Shown: piece by piece, positions 25,881 through 35,225 of the stretch
Layout of the letters: the number at the start of each line of letters is the position of its first letter
Position numbering within the stretch: position 1 is the stretch's first letter
The notes under the pieces: model-generated
What the model saw: only the letters and a program-made list of their open reading frames with translations
The model's database searches: none
What the model was told of the DNA's origin: nothing
Assembly (NCBI RefSeq): GCF_040784915.1
Contig: NZ_CP160797.1
Location: forward strand, 556,001 to 620,000
DNA length: 64,000 bases
Source of the DNA: Bacillus vallismortis
GTDB taxonomy: Bacteria; Bacillota; Bacilli; Bacillales; Bacillaceae
Reading direction: 5' to 3'
Position numbers and translations under genes: made by a program

Positions 25881-25918
25881 GCCCAAACGTACATGCCCGA
25901 ATGTACGTTTTTTTTATT
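25881..25918 (+). promoter_or_regulatory. YdfI operator overlapping the ydfI terminator
   Basis: GCCCAAACGTAC (25881-25892) and GCCCGAATGTAC (25895-25906) form a direct repeat fitting the YdfI consensus. The same bases contain a perfect hairpin AAACGTACAT/ATGTACGTTT running into a T tract, i.e. an intrinsic terminator. TACAAT at 25930-25935 is the probable ydfJ -10, without a good -35, fitting activator dependence. Confidence 0.8.
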
Positions 25919-25977
25919 TCATTGTCCACTACAATGAGAAGGAATATGATCAAGCAATGTGTTGAAAGGGGATTATC

Positions 25978-28149
25978 ATGTCAAGAATGTTATATAAATT
26001 AGGAGGATGGGTTGCTCGCCATCGCGTAAAAGTAATATGTGCGTGGATCGTTGTGTTAGTTGCGTCGATAGGCCTTGCAATCACGTTAAAACCAAGTTTT
26101 TCTGAGGATATGTCCATACCTGACACACCTTCGGAAAAAGCGCTGGATGTGATTCAAAAAGAATTTCCTCGCGGCCCTGATAAAGGGAGCATAAGGGTGA
26201 TTTTCGGTGCTGAAGATGGAGAGAAACTTACTGCAAAGACAGCGAAAAAAGCAATCGAAAATACGTTCAAGGAAATCAATAAAGATGATTCCGTTGACTC
26301 GATCGCAAGTCCTTTTGTGACAGGAACAATCGCGAAAGACGGCACGGTTGCCTATGCTGATATTAAGTATAAATCTTCAGCAGATGATATAAAAGATTAC
26401 TCTATCAAACACTTAAAAGACAGTTTGAAAATTGCTGATGATGAGGGACTACAAACTGAACTTAGCGGAGATGTACCGGGAGCCGAAATGGAGATAGGCG
26501 GAGTGTCTGAAATTGTCGGCATTATCTTGGCTTTTGTCGTTTTAGCCATTACATTCGGGTCTTTATTAATAGCTGGTTTGCCGATTTTAACTGCACTGAT
26601 TGGATTAGGAGTAAGCATTGGACTGGTTTTAATTGGGACACAGGTATTCGATATTGCTTCCGTCAGTCTTTCATTAGCCGGAATGATTGGCCTTGCTGTT
26701 GGGATTGATTATGCTTTATTTATTTTTACGAAGCACCGCCAGTTTTTAGGCGAAGGTATACAAAAAAATGCATCAATTGCGAGAGCTACAGGAACAGCTG
26801 GGAGTGCAGTTGTTTTTGCCGGACTTACTGTTATCGTCGCACTTTGCGGATTGACGGTTGTTAACATTCCTTTTATGTCCGCAATGGGGCTGACAGCAGG
26901 ACTTAGTGTATTGCTGGCTGTTCTCGCTTCAATCACGCTGGTGCCTGCTGTCTTGTCGATAGCGGGTAAACGGATGGTTCCGAAAGCAAACAAGAAAAAA
27001 GAAAAACAAAGCGCCGAAACAAATGTCTGGGGACGCTTTGTCACAAAAAATCCTATCATGTTAAGTGTATGTAGCATTCTCATTTTGCTCGTCATTAGTA
27101 GCCCATCTATGCATTTGGAGCTGGGCTTGCCTGATGCAGGGATGAAAGCGAAGGATAATCCAGATCGCCGGGCTTATGACTTACTTGCCGATGGATTTGG
27201 AAAAGGATTCAATGGCCAGTTAACACTTGTAGCGGACGCCACAAGTGTGACAGGAAATAAGGCGGAAGCATTCACTGATGCAGTGAAAGAAATAAAGGAA
27301 CTAGACCATGTATCAAGTGTCACTCCTGCAAGGCCTAATAAAGAAGGGAGCTTTGCCATCATTACGGTAGTTCCTACAACAGGTCCAAATGATGTAACAA
27401 CGAAGGATTTGGTAAAGGATGTACGCAGCTTATCAGATAAAAACGGGGTAGATTTGCTCGTTACTGGATCGACTGCAGTGAATATTGATATTTCAGACCG
27501 CCTTAATGATGCGATACCGGTGTTTGCTGTACTCATTGTTGGTTTTGCGTTTGTATTACTGACAATCGTATTCCGTTCGTTGCTTGTGCCTCTTGTTGCT
27601 GTTGCAGGATTTATATTGACGATGACAGCCACTCTTGGAATCTGTGTATTTGTCTTACAAGACGGGAATCTGATCGACTTTTTCAAAATACCTGAAAAAG
27701 GGCCGATACTCGCGTTCCTGCCGATTTTATCCATTGGGATTCTGTTTGGATTAGCGATGGATTATCAAGTATTCCTTGTAAGCAGAATGCGTGAAGAATA
27801 TGTGAAAACAAAGAATCCAGTCCAAGCGATTCAAGCTGGATTAAAACACAGCGGTCCTGTTGTCACCGCAGCCGGTCTGATCATGATATTCGTTTTCGCA
27901 GGATTTATCTTTGCTGGTGAAGCTTCTATTAAAGCCAACGGGTTGGCTCTTTCCTTTGGTGTGCTCTTTGATGCATTTATTGTACGAATGACACTGATTC
28001 CAAGTGTCATGAAGCTGATGGGGAATGCAGCCTGGTATTTGCCAAAATGGTTAGACAAGATTATTCCGAATGTAGATATAGAAGGGCATCAACTCACGAA
28101 GGAAATTCAGCCGGAGATCGATCAGGAACAAAAGAAACAAATCATGTAA
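25978..28149 (+). CDS. ydfJ: MmpL/RND-type exporter YdfJ
   Basis: A 723-residue membrane protein of the MMPL family with about 12 membrane segments in two halves, each with one large extracytoplasmic domain (about 40-170 and 380-510). The proton-relay motifs are visible: GIDYALFIFTKHR (first half) and LAMDYQVFLVSRMREEY (second half). It exports lipids or amphiphilic compounds; the substrate here is unknown. AAAGGGG precedes the ATG. It is the known target of YdfHI, with the operator directly upstream. Confidence 0.93.
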   Translation: MSRMLYKLGGWVARHRVKVICAWIVVLVASIGLAITLKPSFSEDMSIPDTPSEKALDVIQKEFPRGPDKGSIRVIFGAEDGEKLTAKTAKKAIENTFKEINKDDSVDSIASPFVTGTIAKDGTVAYADIKYKSSADDIKDYSIKHLKDSLKIADDEGLQTELSGDVPGAEMEIGGVSEIVGIILAFVVLAITFGSLLIAGLPILTALIGLGVSIGLVLIGTQVFDIASVSLSLAGMIGLAVGIDYALFIFTKHRQFLGEGIQKNASIARATGTAGSAVVFAGLTVIVALCGLTVVNIPFMSAMGLTAGLSVLLAVLASITLVPAVLSIAGKRMVPKANKKKEKQSAETNVWGRFVTKNPIMLSVCSILILLVISSPSMHLELGLPDAGMKAKDNPDRRAYDLLADGFGKGFNGQLTLVADATSVTGNKAEAFTDAVKEIKELDHVSSVTPARPNKEGSFAIITVVPTTGPNDVTTKDLVKDVRSLSDKNGVDLLVTGSTAVNIDISDRLNDAIPVFAVLIVGFAFVLLTIVFRSLLVPLVAVAGFILTMTATLGICVFVLQDGNLIDFFKIPEKGPILAFLPILSIGILFGLAMDYQVFLVSRMREEYVKTKNPVQAIQAGLKHSGPVVTAAGLIMIFVFAGFIFAGEASIKANGLALSFGVLFDAFIVRMTLIPSVMKLMGNAAWYLPKWLDKIIPNVDIEGHQLTKEIQPEIDQEQKKQIM

Positions 28150-28152
28150 TAG

Positions 28153-28184
28153 AAAGCAGATCTTTTGCGAGATCTGCTTTTTTG
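28153..28184 (+). terminator. Terminator of ydfJ
   Basis: AAGCAGATCT pairs with AGATCTGCTT, followed by a T run. Confidence 0.85.
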
Positions 28185-28214
28185 TGATGAAAAGAGGTAA
28201 CGATGATTGCCTAA

Positions 28215-28274
28215 TTGACACACATATTAGGGATTGCTAATATGATAATAAACATATTAGGATTTTCTAATGTG
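28215..28274 (+). promoter_or_regulatory. Promoter and two operators of the cmtR-like/cadA operon
   Basis: TTGACA (28215-28220) and TAATAT (28238-28243) are 17 bases apart. CATATTAG-N6-CTAATATG (28223-28244) fills the spacer and covers the -10; a second copy, CATATTAG-N6-CTAATGTG (28253-28274), follows exactly 30 bases downstream. Typical for ArsR-family repression. Confidence 0.8.
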
Positions 28275-28287
28275 AGGAGGAGAATAC

Positions 28288-28623
28288 ATGCAATTGCAAA
28301 ATATCGATTTAGATATGAAAGTGAAGCTCATTCATGGTTTTTCTAATAAAACAAGAATTCAAATTCTTGAAAGTATAAAAAAACAGGAAAAAACGGTTTC
28401 TCAAATTGTAGAAGAAATAAAAGGAAACCAGTCGAACATCTCACAGCATCTTGCGTGTTTAAAAGGGTGCGGAATTATTGTGGGAAGAAATGAAGGAAAA
28501 TACTGCTATTACAGTGTGAAAAACCATCATATTCGGGATTTATTAACCATGTTCGATGTTGTTCTCCAAGATGTTCAACATGATGTTGCCTGTTGTGAAC
28601 GTCACATAGATGAGGAGGATTGA
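28288..28623 (+). CDS. CmtR-like ArsR-family metal-sensing repressor
   Basis: A 111-residue winged-helix repressor. Two cysteines lie in the recognition-helix region HLACLKGCG (about residues 53-58) and more are at the C-terminal end, VACCERHID. In mycobacterial CmtR, cadmium and lead bind through HLACLRDC plus a C-terminal cysteine, so this is the CmtR arrangement rather than CadC or ArsR. AGGAGGAG precedes the ATG. Cotranscribed with cadA, whose start lies just past the stop codon. Two palindromic operators sit in its promoter. In 168 I recall nap at this position instead. Confidence 0.85.
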   Translation: MQLQNIDLDMKVKLIHGFSNKTRIQILESIKKQEKTVSQIVEEIKGNQSNISQHLACLKGCGIIVGRNEGKYCYYSVKNHHIRDLLTMFDVVLQDVQHDVACCERHIDEED

Positions 28624-28624
28624 G

Positions 28625-31129
28625 TTGGCTGACAAATGTTGTCGTTCTACTAAAGAAACTGAATATAAAGAGAAAAATTGCAGCAGCCATTCATCGAAAG
28701 AAACAGGTAAATCAAGTTGTTGCCAGAGCAAATCACCCGCAGAGAATCATTCAGTGAAAACAAGTTGCTGCGGCAGTAAAGAGCAGCACACAGCAGAAAA
28801 AACAGAAACACTCCTGGACCCTCTTCCTTCCGGGGAGAAGAGGTCATACAGGATTCATGGGATGGATTGTCCTGCATGTGCAAAAACAATTGAAAAAGGG
28901 TTGCGTACATTAAAGGATATAGCTGATGTAAAGGTTCATTACAGTACTGCGAAAATGCAAGTGGCAGCAAGCAGCCAAGAAGCATTTAACCCAATTGCCA
29001 GTGAAATAAAAAAACTAGGGTTTTCTATTGAAGCTTTACATCAAGGGGACACCAAAACGTTTGATATTGAGGGAATGGACTGCAGCAGTTGTGCTAAGAG
29101 TATTGAAAACCATTTAAATGGTCTTCCTTCCGTTAAACATGTCACTGTCCATTTCTCCACTGGAAAAATGAAAATTGAACATTCGGGCAGTGTCAAAGAT
29201 GTTATCAATGAGGTTTCAAAAATTGGCTATCAAGCTTCCCTGCAATCAGGTAAGAAATCGATACAGAAAAACAAAAATGAACAGCGTGTAGTCATCTTAT
29301 CTGGTGTACTCATCGCCCTTGGTTTTATCGGTTCCTTTTATGGAATGCCTGCCATGATGTCAGCGGCGCTTTACTTTATCGCTATGGCGGTAAGCGGGTA
29401 CAAGCCCGTGAAAAGTGCATACTATGCGATCAAAAGCCGTTCACTCGATATGAATGTTTTAATGTCAGCAGCGGCGATTGGAGCGGCTTTCATCGGGGAA
29501 TGGCTTGAAGGCGCTACAGTTGTTTGGCTATTTGCCCTTGGCAATTACCTGCAAACGAAGTCAATTGAACGAACAAGAAATTCCATTCACCATCTTATGG
29601 AATTGGCACCATCAGAAGCCTGGGTCCAAGTTGGTTCAGAGCTGATGAAAAAACCAGTTGAAGACATAACCATCGGTGATATTATCGTTGTTAAACCAGG
29701 TGATAAGATTCCATTAGATGGTGAAATCACCCGGGGCGAATCCAGTGTCAACCAGGCTCCGATAACAGGAGAATCCATCCCCGTAGATAAGCAAATTGGA
29801 GATGCCGTATATGCTGGGACTATCAATGAACATGGTTCCCTTGAAATCAAGGTCACGAAGTTGATTGAGGATACAACCATTTCCAATATTATACACTTGG
29901 TTGAAGAAGCGCAAGAACAAAAAGCGCCAACAGAAGCCTTTATAGATAAATTCGCAAGTATTTATACACCAGTTGTGTTTATTCTTGCATTGGCGATTAT
30001 GGTGTTTCCTCCACTCATTGGATTTGGCACTTGGGACGGGTGGTTTTACAAAGGGCTTGAACTTCTCGTTGTAGCTTGTCCTTGTGCTTTAGTGATTTCT
30101 ACGCCTGTTGCCATCGTATCAGCTATCGGTAACGCTGCAAAGCATGGCGTTTTAATAAAAGGCGGAACATTTTTGGAAACCGCTGGGGCCATTTCTGCTG
30201 TGGCATTTGATAAAACAGGAACATTAACCGAGGGAAAGCCTAACGTATCTGACATTAAGGCTTTACACCTATCTGAGGAAGAATTGCTATCGATCGCTTT
30301 TACATTAGAGGATTACTCTGCACATCCTATTGCTAAATCAATCGTTGATTACGCCAATGAAAAAGGAATCCAGCCTCAACAGGGCGAGTTATTCAAGAAT
30401 ATCGTAGGAAAAGGCGTTCAAGCGGCCATCCAAGGAGAGATTTTTTACGCAGGCAATTTAAAGCTATTTGAACAAATGAATGCGGATGTAAAGGATGCGA
30501 AAAAATATATTCAAGAACAGCAGAACAAAGGCAGGACAGCCGTTATAATCGGAACCCAAAATCAAATCATCGGGATGATCGCTGTTTCTGACACAATACG
30601 GAAAACGTCAGCTTCAGCTTTACAAGCGTTAAAACAAAGCGGAGTCAAACAGACAGTCATGTTGACCGGAGATAATGAAGGAACCGCAAAAGTGATTGCT
30701 TCAGAAGCTAATGTCGATCGTTATTTTGCAGAATTAATGCCGGAAGAAAAAGTAGAGGCTATCAAGACATTACAAAAAGAAGGCCATAAGGCAGCAATGG
30801 TGGGAGACGGTATAAATGATGCGCCGGCACTCGCAGCAGCAGATTTGGGTATTGCTATGGGCGGTGCGGGAACCGACACTGCAATGGAGACAGCAGATAT
30901 TATTTTAATGGCCGATCACCTTGATAAACTTTCCCATACGATGAAGGTAAGCAAAAAGGCTTTAGCTATCATTAAACAAAATATTTGGTTCTCCATCATG
31001 ATTAAAGTCATAGCATTGATTTTCATCTTTCCTGGCTGGCTAACACTTTGGCTTGCTGTATTGAGTGATACAGGTGCCGCTTTGATTGTGATTTTAAATG
31101 CGCTAAGATTGCTGAATTATAAAGAATAG
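28625..31129 (+). CDS. cadA: Cadmium/zinc-exporting P1B-type ATPase CadA
   Basis: An 834-residue P1B-2 ATPase. The first 70 residues are Cys-rich with three CC pairs (CCRS, SCCQS, SCCGS); two heavy-metal domains follow with GMDCPACAK and GMDCSSCAK. Then come the actuator motif TGES, the membrane metal site CPCAL, the phosphorylation motif DKTGTLT, and the hinge GDGINDAPAL. About eight membrane helices. It pumps Cd, Zn or Pb ions out at the cost of ATP. TTG at 28625 chosen for its GAGGAGG; the frame also has an ATG 15 bases earlier. Confidence 0.92.
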   Translation: MADKCCRSTKETEYKEKNCSSHSSKETGKSSCCQSKSPAENHSVKTSCCGSKEQHTAEKTETLLDPLPSGEKRSYRIHGMDCPACAKTIEKGLRTLKDIADVKVHYSTAKMQVAASSQEAFNPIASEIKKLGFSIEALHQGDTKTFDIEGMDCSSCAKSIENHLNGLPSVKHVTVHFSTGKMKIEHSGSVKDVINEVSKIGYQASLQSGKKSIQKNKNEQRVVILSGVLIALGFIGSFYGMPAMMSAALYFIAMAVSGYKPVKSAYYAIKSRSLDMNVLMSAAAIGAAFIGEWLEGATVVWLFALGNYLQTKSIERTRNSIHHLMELAPSEAWVQVGSELMKKPVEDITIGDIIVVKPGDKIPLDGEITRGESSVNQAPITGESIPVDKQIGDAVYAGTINEHGSLEIKVTKLIEDTTISNIIHLVEEAQEQKAPTEAFIDKFASIYTPVVFILALAIMVFPPLIGFGTWDGWFYKGLELLVVACPCALVISTPVAIVSAIGNAAKHGVLIKGGTFLETAGAISAVAFDKTGTLTEGKPNVSDIKALHLSEEELLSIAFTLEDYSAHPIAKSIVDYANEKGIQPQQGELFKNIVGKGVQAAIQGEIFYAGNLKLFEQMNADVKDAKKYIQEQQNKGRTAVIIGTQNQIIGMIAVSDTIRKTSASALQALKQSGVKQTVMLTGDNEGTAKVIASEANVDRYFAELMPEEKVEAIKTLQKEGHKAAMVGDGINDAPALAAADLGIAMGGAGTDTAMETADIILMADHLDKLSHTMKVSKKALAIIKQNIWFSIMIKVIALIFIFPGWLTLWLAVLSDTGAALIVILNALRLLNYKE

Positions 31130-31153
31130 ACCTTAAGAAATGATTTGATGATC

Positions 31154-31199
31154 GCCATATCACATATTGCTGATGTTATGTGATATGGCTGTTTTTTTA
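31154..31199 (+). terminator. Terminator of cadA
   Basis: GCCATATCACAT pairs perfectly with ATGTGATATGGC, followed by a T run. Confidence 0.88.
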
Positions 31200-31304
31200 C
31201 ATATAAACTGTGATTTTACCTTTCTTTTTTTAAAAGCTAAAATGATCCTATTTCGTGGTAAGATTTAGAAGATAAAGTCGTGAGAAAAAGGAGAAGTCAA
31301 TCTG

Positions 31305-31971
31305 GTGGAATCACTCTTTTTCGATATGGATGGAACGTTGTTTCAAACTAATACAATTTTAGAATGATCATTAGATGATGCTTTCGATTATTTAAGGTCA
31401 CTTGGCCAATGGGATACAGCAACCCCTATTGAGAAATACAGGGAGATCATGGGTGTTCCTTTTCCTAAAGTGTGGAAGATGTTGTTGCCGCATCATCCAA
31501 CGAATAAGAGAAAAGATAGATGCTTATTTTTTAGAAAGGTCAATAGCTAATATCAACCAAGGGAAAGGCGCATTATATCCTCACGTTGAAGAGATATTCA
31601 GTTATTTGAGAGACAACAATTATTCAATTTTTATAGCAAGTAATGGCTTAATAGAATACCTCAAAGCAATTGTGAGTTTTTATCAGTTGGACAGGTGGGT
31701 GACTGAAACGTTTAGTATTCAACAAATACATACACTGAATAAAGGCGATTTAGTAAACACTATCCTGAAAAAATACGGCATTCAGCAGGCGGCAGTTGAC
31801 ATAAATGCGGCTAAAGATAATGGTTTGATGGCCATAGGATGCCATTTTGATTTTGCACAGGAAGAGGAACTTGCTCAAGCTGACTTTGTCATCCATGACT
31901 TAATTGAGCTGAAAACATTGCTGCCAGAGCTGAAAAAAGGAGATTCAGTTTTATTCAACCGTCAAACTTAA
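31305..31971 (+). pseudogene. Broken HAD-superfamily phosphatase gene
   Basis: GTG with AAAGGAGAA upstream begins VESLFFDMDGTLFQTN, carrying the HAD motif DxDGT. An in-frame TGA follows after about 20 codons, a frameshift near 31500 moves the rest into another frame, and the motif around the second aspartates is shortened (AAVDINAAKDNG instead of a GDxxxDINAAK stretch). The C-terminal part, IASNGLIEYLKAI to the end, is otherwise well kept, indicating recent decay. Confidence 0.75.
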
Positions 31972-32043
31972 AAGAAAGAGAGAGTCAAGCCATGAAACAG
32001 CATATGAATCTCCTTCCTTTAAGTGTGACTTTAAATCCTGTCA

Positions 32044-32733
32044 TTAAAACCGCAATCCAAATACATGAATCACGAAAATGACAACAGGCGGGATCAATAG
32101 GGAGGGCAGCAGATTCAGCGTTTTAAATTTCTTGATTCCCAGAATGCTTAACCCTGAGCTGAGGATGAGTATACCTCCCACAATTGTGATTTCGTTTATA
32201 AGGTCTGTATTGATTGCGCTCTCCATTACTTTAGCAAATAAATAGATGGAGCCCTGCCAGGCAAATAACACAATGGCAGCAGCTGCTATTCCAAATCCAA
32301 AAGTCGAAGCGAGCACAATGGAGGTAATCCCATCTAACATACCGTTTGTCAGGAGGTACGTATAATTTTCATTCAGCGCGGCTTCAACAGGGCCCAATAT
32401 TGACAGCGAACCTATACAAAATAATAAGATCGCAGTTGATAAACCTTCCGCTAAATTGCTTTTAGAGAATCTGTTCACCAGCTTGTTGAACCGTAATTCC
32501 AGGTTGATGATTTGGCCAAGCAAACCTCCAAGGGCTAAACTTACGATAAAAAGAATGGGGTATTTACTATCAGGCAAATGCTGTGTAAGGGCATTGATCC
32601 CCAGCCCGACAGCAGCGAACCCCATTGCCTGCATCAGGATATCCTGGTATTCGCCTTTAATGCCTTTTTTAAATATCCCTCCGATGACGCTTCCTGCAAT
32701 GATCATAACTGTGTTAAAAATGGTTCCAAACAT
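32044..32733 (-). CDS. ydfK: DUF554 membrane protein YdfK
   Basis: A 229-residue membrane protein with six to seven helices, full length for DUF554. It begins MFGTIFNTVMIIAGSVIGG and contains the repeated glycine-rich motifs GFAAVGLGINAL and GGLLGQIINLE. Start at 32733, with GGAGGAG seven bases upstream. The family is widespread in Firmicutes; transport is suspected but unproven. Monocistronic on the minus strand. Confidence 0.87.
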   Translation of the reverse strand: MFGTIFNTVMIIAGSVIGGIFKKGIKGEYQDILMQAMGFAAVGLGINALTQHLPDSKYPILFIVSLALGGLLGQIINLELRFNKLVNRFSKSNLAEGLSTAILLFCIGSLSILGPVEAALNENYTYLLTNGMLDGITSIVLASTFGFGIAAAAIVLFAWQGSIYLFAKVMESAINTDLINEITIVGGILILSSGLSILGIKKFKTLNLLPSLLIPPVVIFVIHVFGLRF

Positions 32734-32815
32734 AAGTTTTCTCCTCCAATAACGCTTCCTGTATAAAAAATAAACCCTCAAGTTAGTAGAGAGTCAAGGG
32801 AGATTGAAAACATAT

Positions 32816-33637
32816 TCATGAGATTGATTTGATTGGCAAGAGGATTTCAGTCACATAGTTGTCTAGATTATTCGTAATTCCATAATCAATGAGTGTAATT
32901 TCAATTGAGTCGGCTGCTACCTCATAATGATGTTCTTTCATGTATGCCAGCAACTTTTTGTAATAGGGTTCGGCTTCTGGATGTGATCCTTTAAACCTCA
33001 TTTGCAGATATTCTCTTGAAGGGAAAATGGTTTCTGATAAAGTGTTTTCACTTTCATCTTCAAGAATCATGAATATACTGGAATATTTGTCAAACTGATT
33101 TGCTTTTACATGTGCTGCTGAAATGGATAAACCGATCTTGCCTATAAAGATATCCTCGTTTACATTCAGGCGGGTTCTCAATTCTGCTAATGAATGTTCG
33201 ATATCATGGCCGAGAATATACTCATGCTCTAAATAAGCCACACGTAAGGCGGGAAGTTTGATTTTTGAAATGTGATCTAACGGCGTGTGAACGGCATCTT
33301 CTATTTGGATGATGCGGCGGGAGATCTTTTTCTCAATGCGTTCCAATTCTCTCTTTTTGCGATCAATTTCAGTCTGCTGGCTTTTCAGTATATGAATCAG
33401 AGTGTTTGTATTTTGAGAATTATAAAAGTGAAGAAGTTTATTGATTGGCAGGCCTAAAGCCCTCAAATACTTGATGGTATCCAGCCGCTCAAACTGTTGG
33501 GTGGAATAGTATCTATAGTTTGTTTGCTCGTCTTTATATTCCGGTTTCAAAAGACCGATTTCATCATAATACCTAAGAGCAGAGATTTTCACATTGAATA
33601 ACTTTGAAACTTCTCCAATCGAAAAAAATTTCTTCAT
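32816..33637 (-). CDS. ydfL: MerR-family regulator YdfL
   Basis: A 273-residue regulator: MerR winged helix at the N-terminus ([24 protein letters not shown], then [15 protein letters not shown]), a dimerisation coiled coil (about 75-120), and a C-terminal GyrI-like/BmrR-type ligand-binding domain (about 125-273). This architecture senses bulky cationic or lipophilic compounds. Its own promoter has an over-long 20-base spacer, the hallmark of MerR control. The CDF transporter gene ydfM lies upstream on the same strand. Confidence 0.88.
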   Translation of the reverse strand: MKKFFSIGEVSKLFNVKISALRYYDEIGLLKPEYKDEQTNYRYYSTQQFERLDTIKYLRALGLPINKLLHFYNSQNTNTLIHILKSQQTEIDRKKRELERIEKKISRRIIQIEDAVHTPLDHISKIKLPALRVAYLEHEYILGHDIEHSLAELRTRLNVNEDIFIGKIGLSISAAHVKANQFDKYSSIFMILEDESENTLSETIFPSREYLQMRFKGSHPEAEPYYKKLLAYMKEHHYEVAADSIEITLIDYGITNNLDNYVTEILLPIKSIS

Positions 33638-33688
33638 TCTATCAACCTTTCTGTTCTTTGATTGGTGAACTCTTTATATATATCCCAC

Positions 33689-33720
33689 ATTATATATGAT
33701 GGCAGAGGCCTAAAGGTAAA
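33689..33720 (-). promoter_or_regulatory. ydfL promoter with long spacer
   Basis: On the minus strand TTTACC (33715-33720) and TATAAT (33689-33694) are 20 bases apart. MerR regulators untwist promoters with 19-20 bp spacers. Confidence 0.5.
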
Positions 33721-33787
33721 GTTTGCGGCAAAATCAGGTTAGGGGCTGAGGATAGATATCAATCCGATATATTGTATGGTTGAAATT

Positions 33788-33821
33788 CAAAAAAGGCTGT
33801 CGAGAAAACCTCGCCAGCCTG
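33788..33821 (-). terminator. Terminator of ydfM
   Basis: On the minus strand AGGCTGGCGAG pairs with CTCGACAGCCT around TTTT, followed by a T run. Confidence 0.7.
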
Positions 33822-33844
33822 GCTCCTTTATGAAAGAAGCTTTT

Positions 33845-34738
33845 CTACTCTTCAAAATAGGGGTTCACATGGATGAGCACTTCTTCCACATCTGGAAACT
33901 GTCTTTTGATTTCATTTCGGATTTCGCGGGCAATATCGTGTCCCTGCTTAATCGTCAAATCATGATCTAAAGATAAACGCACATCAAGCAATTTATAGTG
34001 GCCATGTTCTCTCGCGCGGATTCTATCGATTCGTTTTACTTGATCACATTCAAAAATAATCGCTTTATATTCCGCTATCAGCTTGGGATCAACACTTTTC
34101 TCCATGAGAACATCAACAGACGGCCTGATTAATTCCATTGAAATTTTAAAAATGAGGTAAGCCACGATCGCACTGGCAATTGCATCGGCGTACAACAGAT
34201 AAGTCCATCCGCAGGTGTTCCCGATAATCGCCAATAGGACGCCGATAAAAGCGGCGAGAGAGGCAACGATATCGCCTTTATGATCGTATGCAATCGCTAT
34301 AATCGCTTTACTGTTCCATTTTTCCCCCTCCTTGATGGAATAACGATATAAGATCTGCTTAGCTGCGTATGAAATCAGAGCTGCAAACAATGCGCTGTAT
34401 TGTGGAACGCTTGGCCCTTCAACAAAGGACAGAATCGCTTCTATTAGGATATAAACGGATACGATCACTAAGATAATTCCTACAATCGCCTCACTAATGA
34501 CTTCAGCTTTTCCATGACCAAACGGATGGTCTTGATCAGGCGGTTTATTGGAAATACCGATCACTGCCAGAACAGCAATCGAAGCAACGACATCCGCTGC
34601 GGAATGTATACCGTCTGCAAAAACGGCATCACTATCGCCTATAAGGCCAAAAAAGACCTTTCCGGCCATTAAGATCAGATTGGCTATTAATGCAATCAAA
34701 GCAACTTTTTTGCTTATTTGTTCTCTTTCACTTGCCAT
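33845..34738 (-). CDS. ydfM: Cation diffusion facilitator YdfM
   Basis: A 297-residue CDF transporter with six membrane segments (about 10-210) and a cytoplasmic C-terminal metal-binding domain (about 215-297, VEEVLIHVNPYFEE at its end). The metal-site motifs are DGIHSAADV in helix 2 and the corresponding YDHKGD in helix 5, the HxxxD/DxxxD pattern of zinc, iron or manganese exporters. AGGAGG precedes the ATG. Upstream of the MerR gene ydfL on the same strand, but a terminator separates them. Confidence 0.9.
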   Translation of the reverse strand: MASEREQISKKVALIALIANLILMAGKVFFGLIGDSDAVFADGIHSAADVVASIAVLAVIGISNKPPDQDHPFGHGKAEVISEAIVGIILVIVSVYILIEAILSFVEGPSVPQYSALFAALISYAAKQILYRYSIKEGEKWNSKAIIAIAYDHKGDIVASLAAFIGVLLAIIGNTCGWTYLLYADAIASAIVAYLIFKISMELIRPSVDVLMEKSVDPKLIAEYKAIIFECDQVKRIDRIRAREHGHYKLLDVRLSLDHDLTIKQGHDIAREIRNEIKRQFPDVEEVLIHVNPYFEE

Positions 34739-34744
34739 TTTTTC

Positions 34745-35019
34745 CTCCTGTAAAACTGCACAAAAAATAGGAGTGCTTGTTATTCACTCAACGTACCCTT
34801 TCTTGTGAAATCACTTCGCTTATCATACCAACTGAATTTCGAGTGGGTCTATAGCAACGTTGTTTCCTGTTTACTAATAAATAAGGTGGCAGAAAAAAAG
34901 TTGGAGCCGGGCTAAAAGCTAACAGAGAAAACCAATGCGTTATTGTGTAACAAGCTGTGATTAGCATCAATTAAAATTTTGCTTCAGTGAAAAATCCCCA
35001 CCTGATTTTTAAAAACCTG
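34745..35019. other. Divergent intergenic region ydfM-mhqN
   Basis: It holds the ydfM upstream region (minus) and leads into the mhqN promoter (plus). No gene or clear structure was recognised here. Confidence 0.4.
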
Positions 35020-35081
35020 TTGACATTAGACCATCTGTATTTTATTATTATCTCATATTCAAGATATTTTAATTCGAGATA
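35020..35081 (+). promoter_or_regulatory. mhqNOP promoter with MhqR-type operator
   Basis: TTGACA (35020-35025) and TATTAT (35043-35048) are 17 bases apart. Directly after the -10 lies TATCTCATATTCAAGATA (35049-35066), 15 of 18 matches to the perfect operator downstream, plus a half-site AATTCGAGATA at 35071-35081. Confidence 0.75.
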
Positions 35082-35189
35082 AATAATTAACGATCAAGTG
35101 CAAACCTGAGTGTTGTTGAATAATGAAGAGATGTCACAAGCATTGTCTGTTCTTTTAAATGATATGCAAAGTGTTTTTTTATAAAATAA

Positions 35190-35207
35190 TATCTCGAATT
35201 CGAGATA
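35190..35207 (+). promoter_or_regulatory. Perfect MhqR operator before mhqN
   Basis: TATCTCGAATTCGAGATA is an exact 18-bp palindrome 18 bases before the mhqN ATG. It agrees with the MhqR box as I remember it from 168. Here it would act as a downstream roadblock, about 140 bases after the predicted transcription start. Confidence 0.8.
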
Positions 35208-35225
35208 AAAAGAGGTGTATCGTAA

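Noticed and set aside
27174..27734. 186-codon minus-strand frame inside ydfJ
   Set aside because: Antisense of a well-supported transporter gene with no start signal.
28210..28287. CRISPR-like repeats before the CmtR-like gene
   Set aside because: Only two palindromic copies spanning the promoter; operators, not an array.
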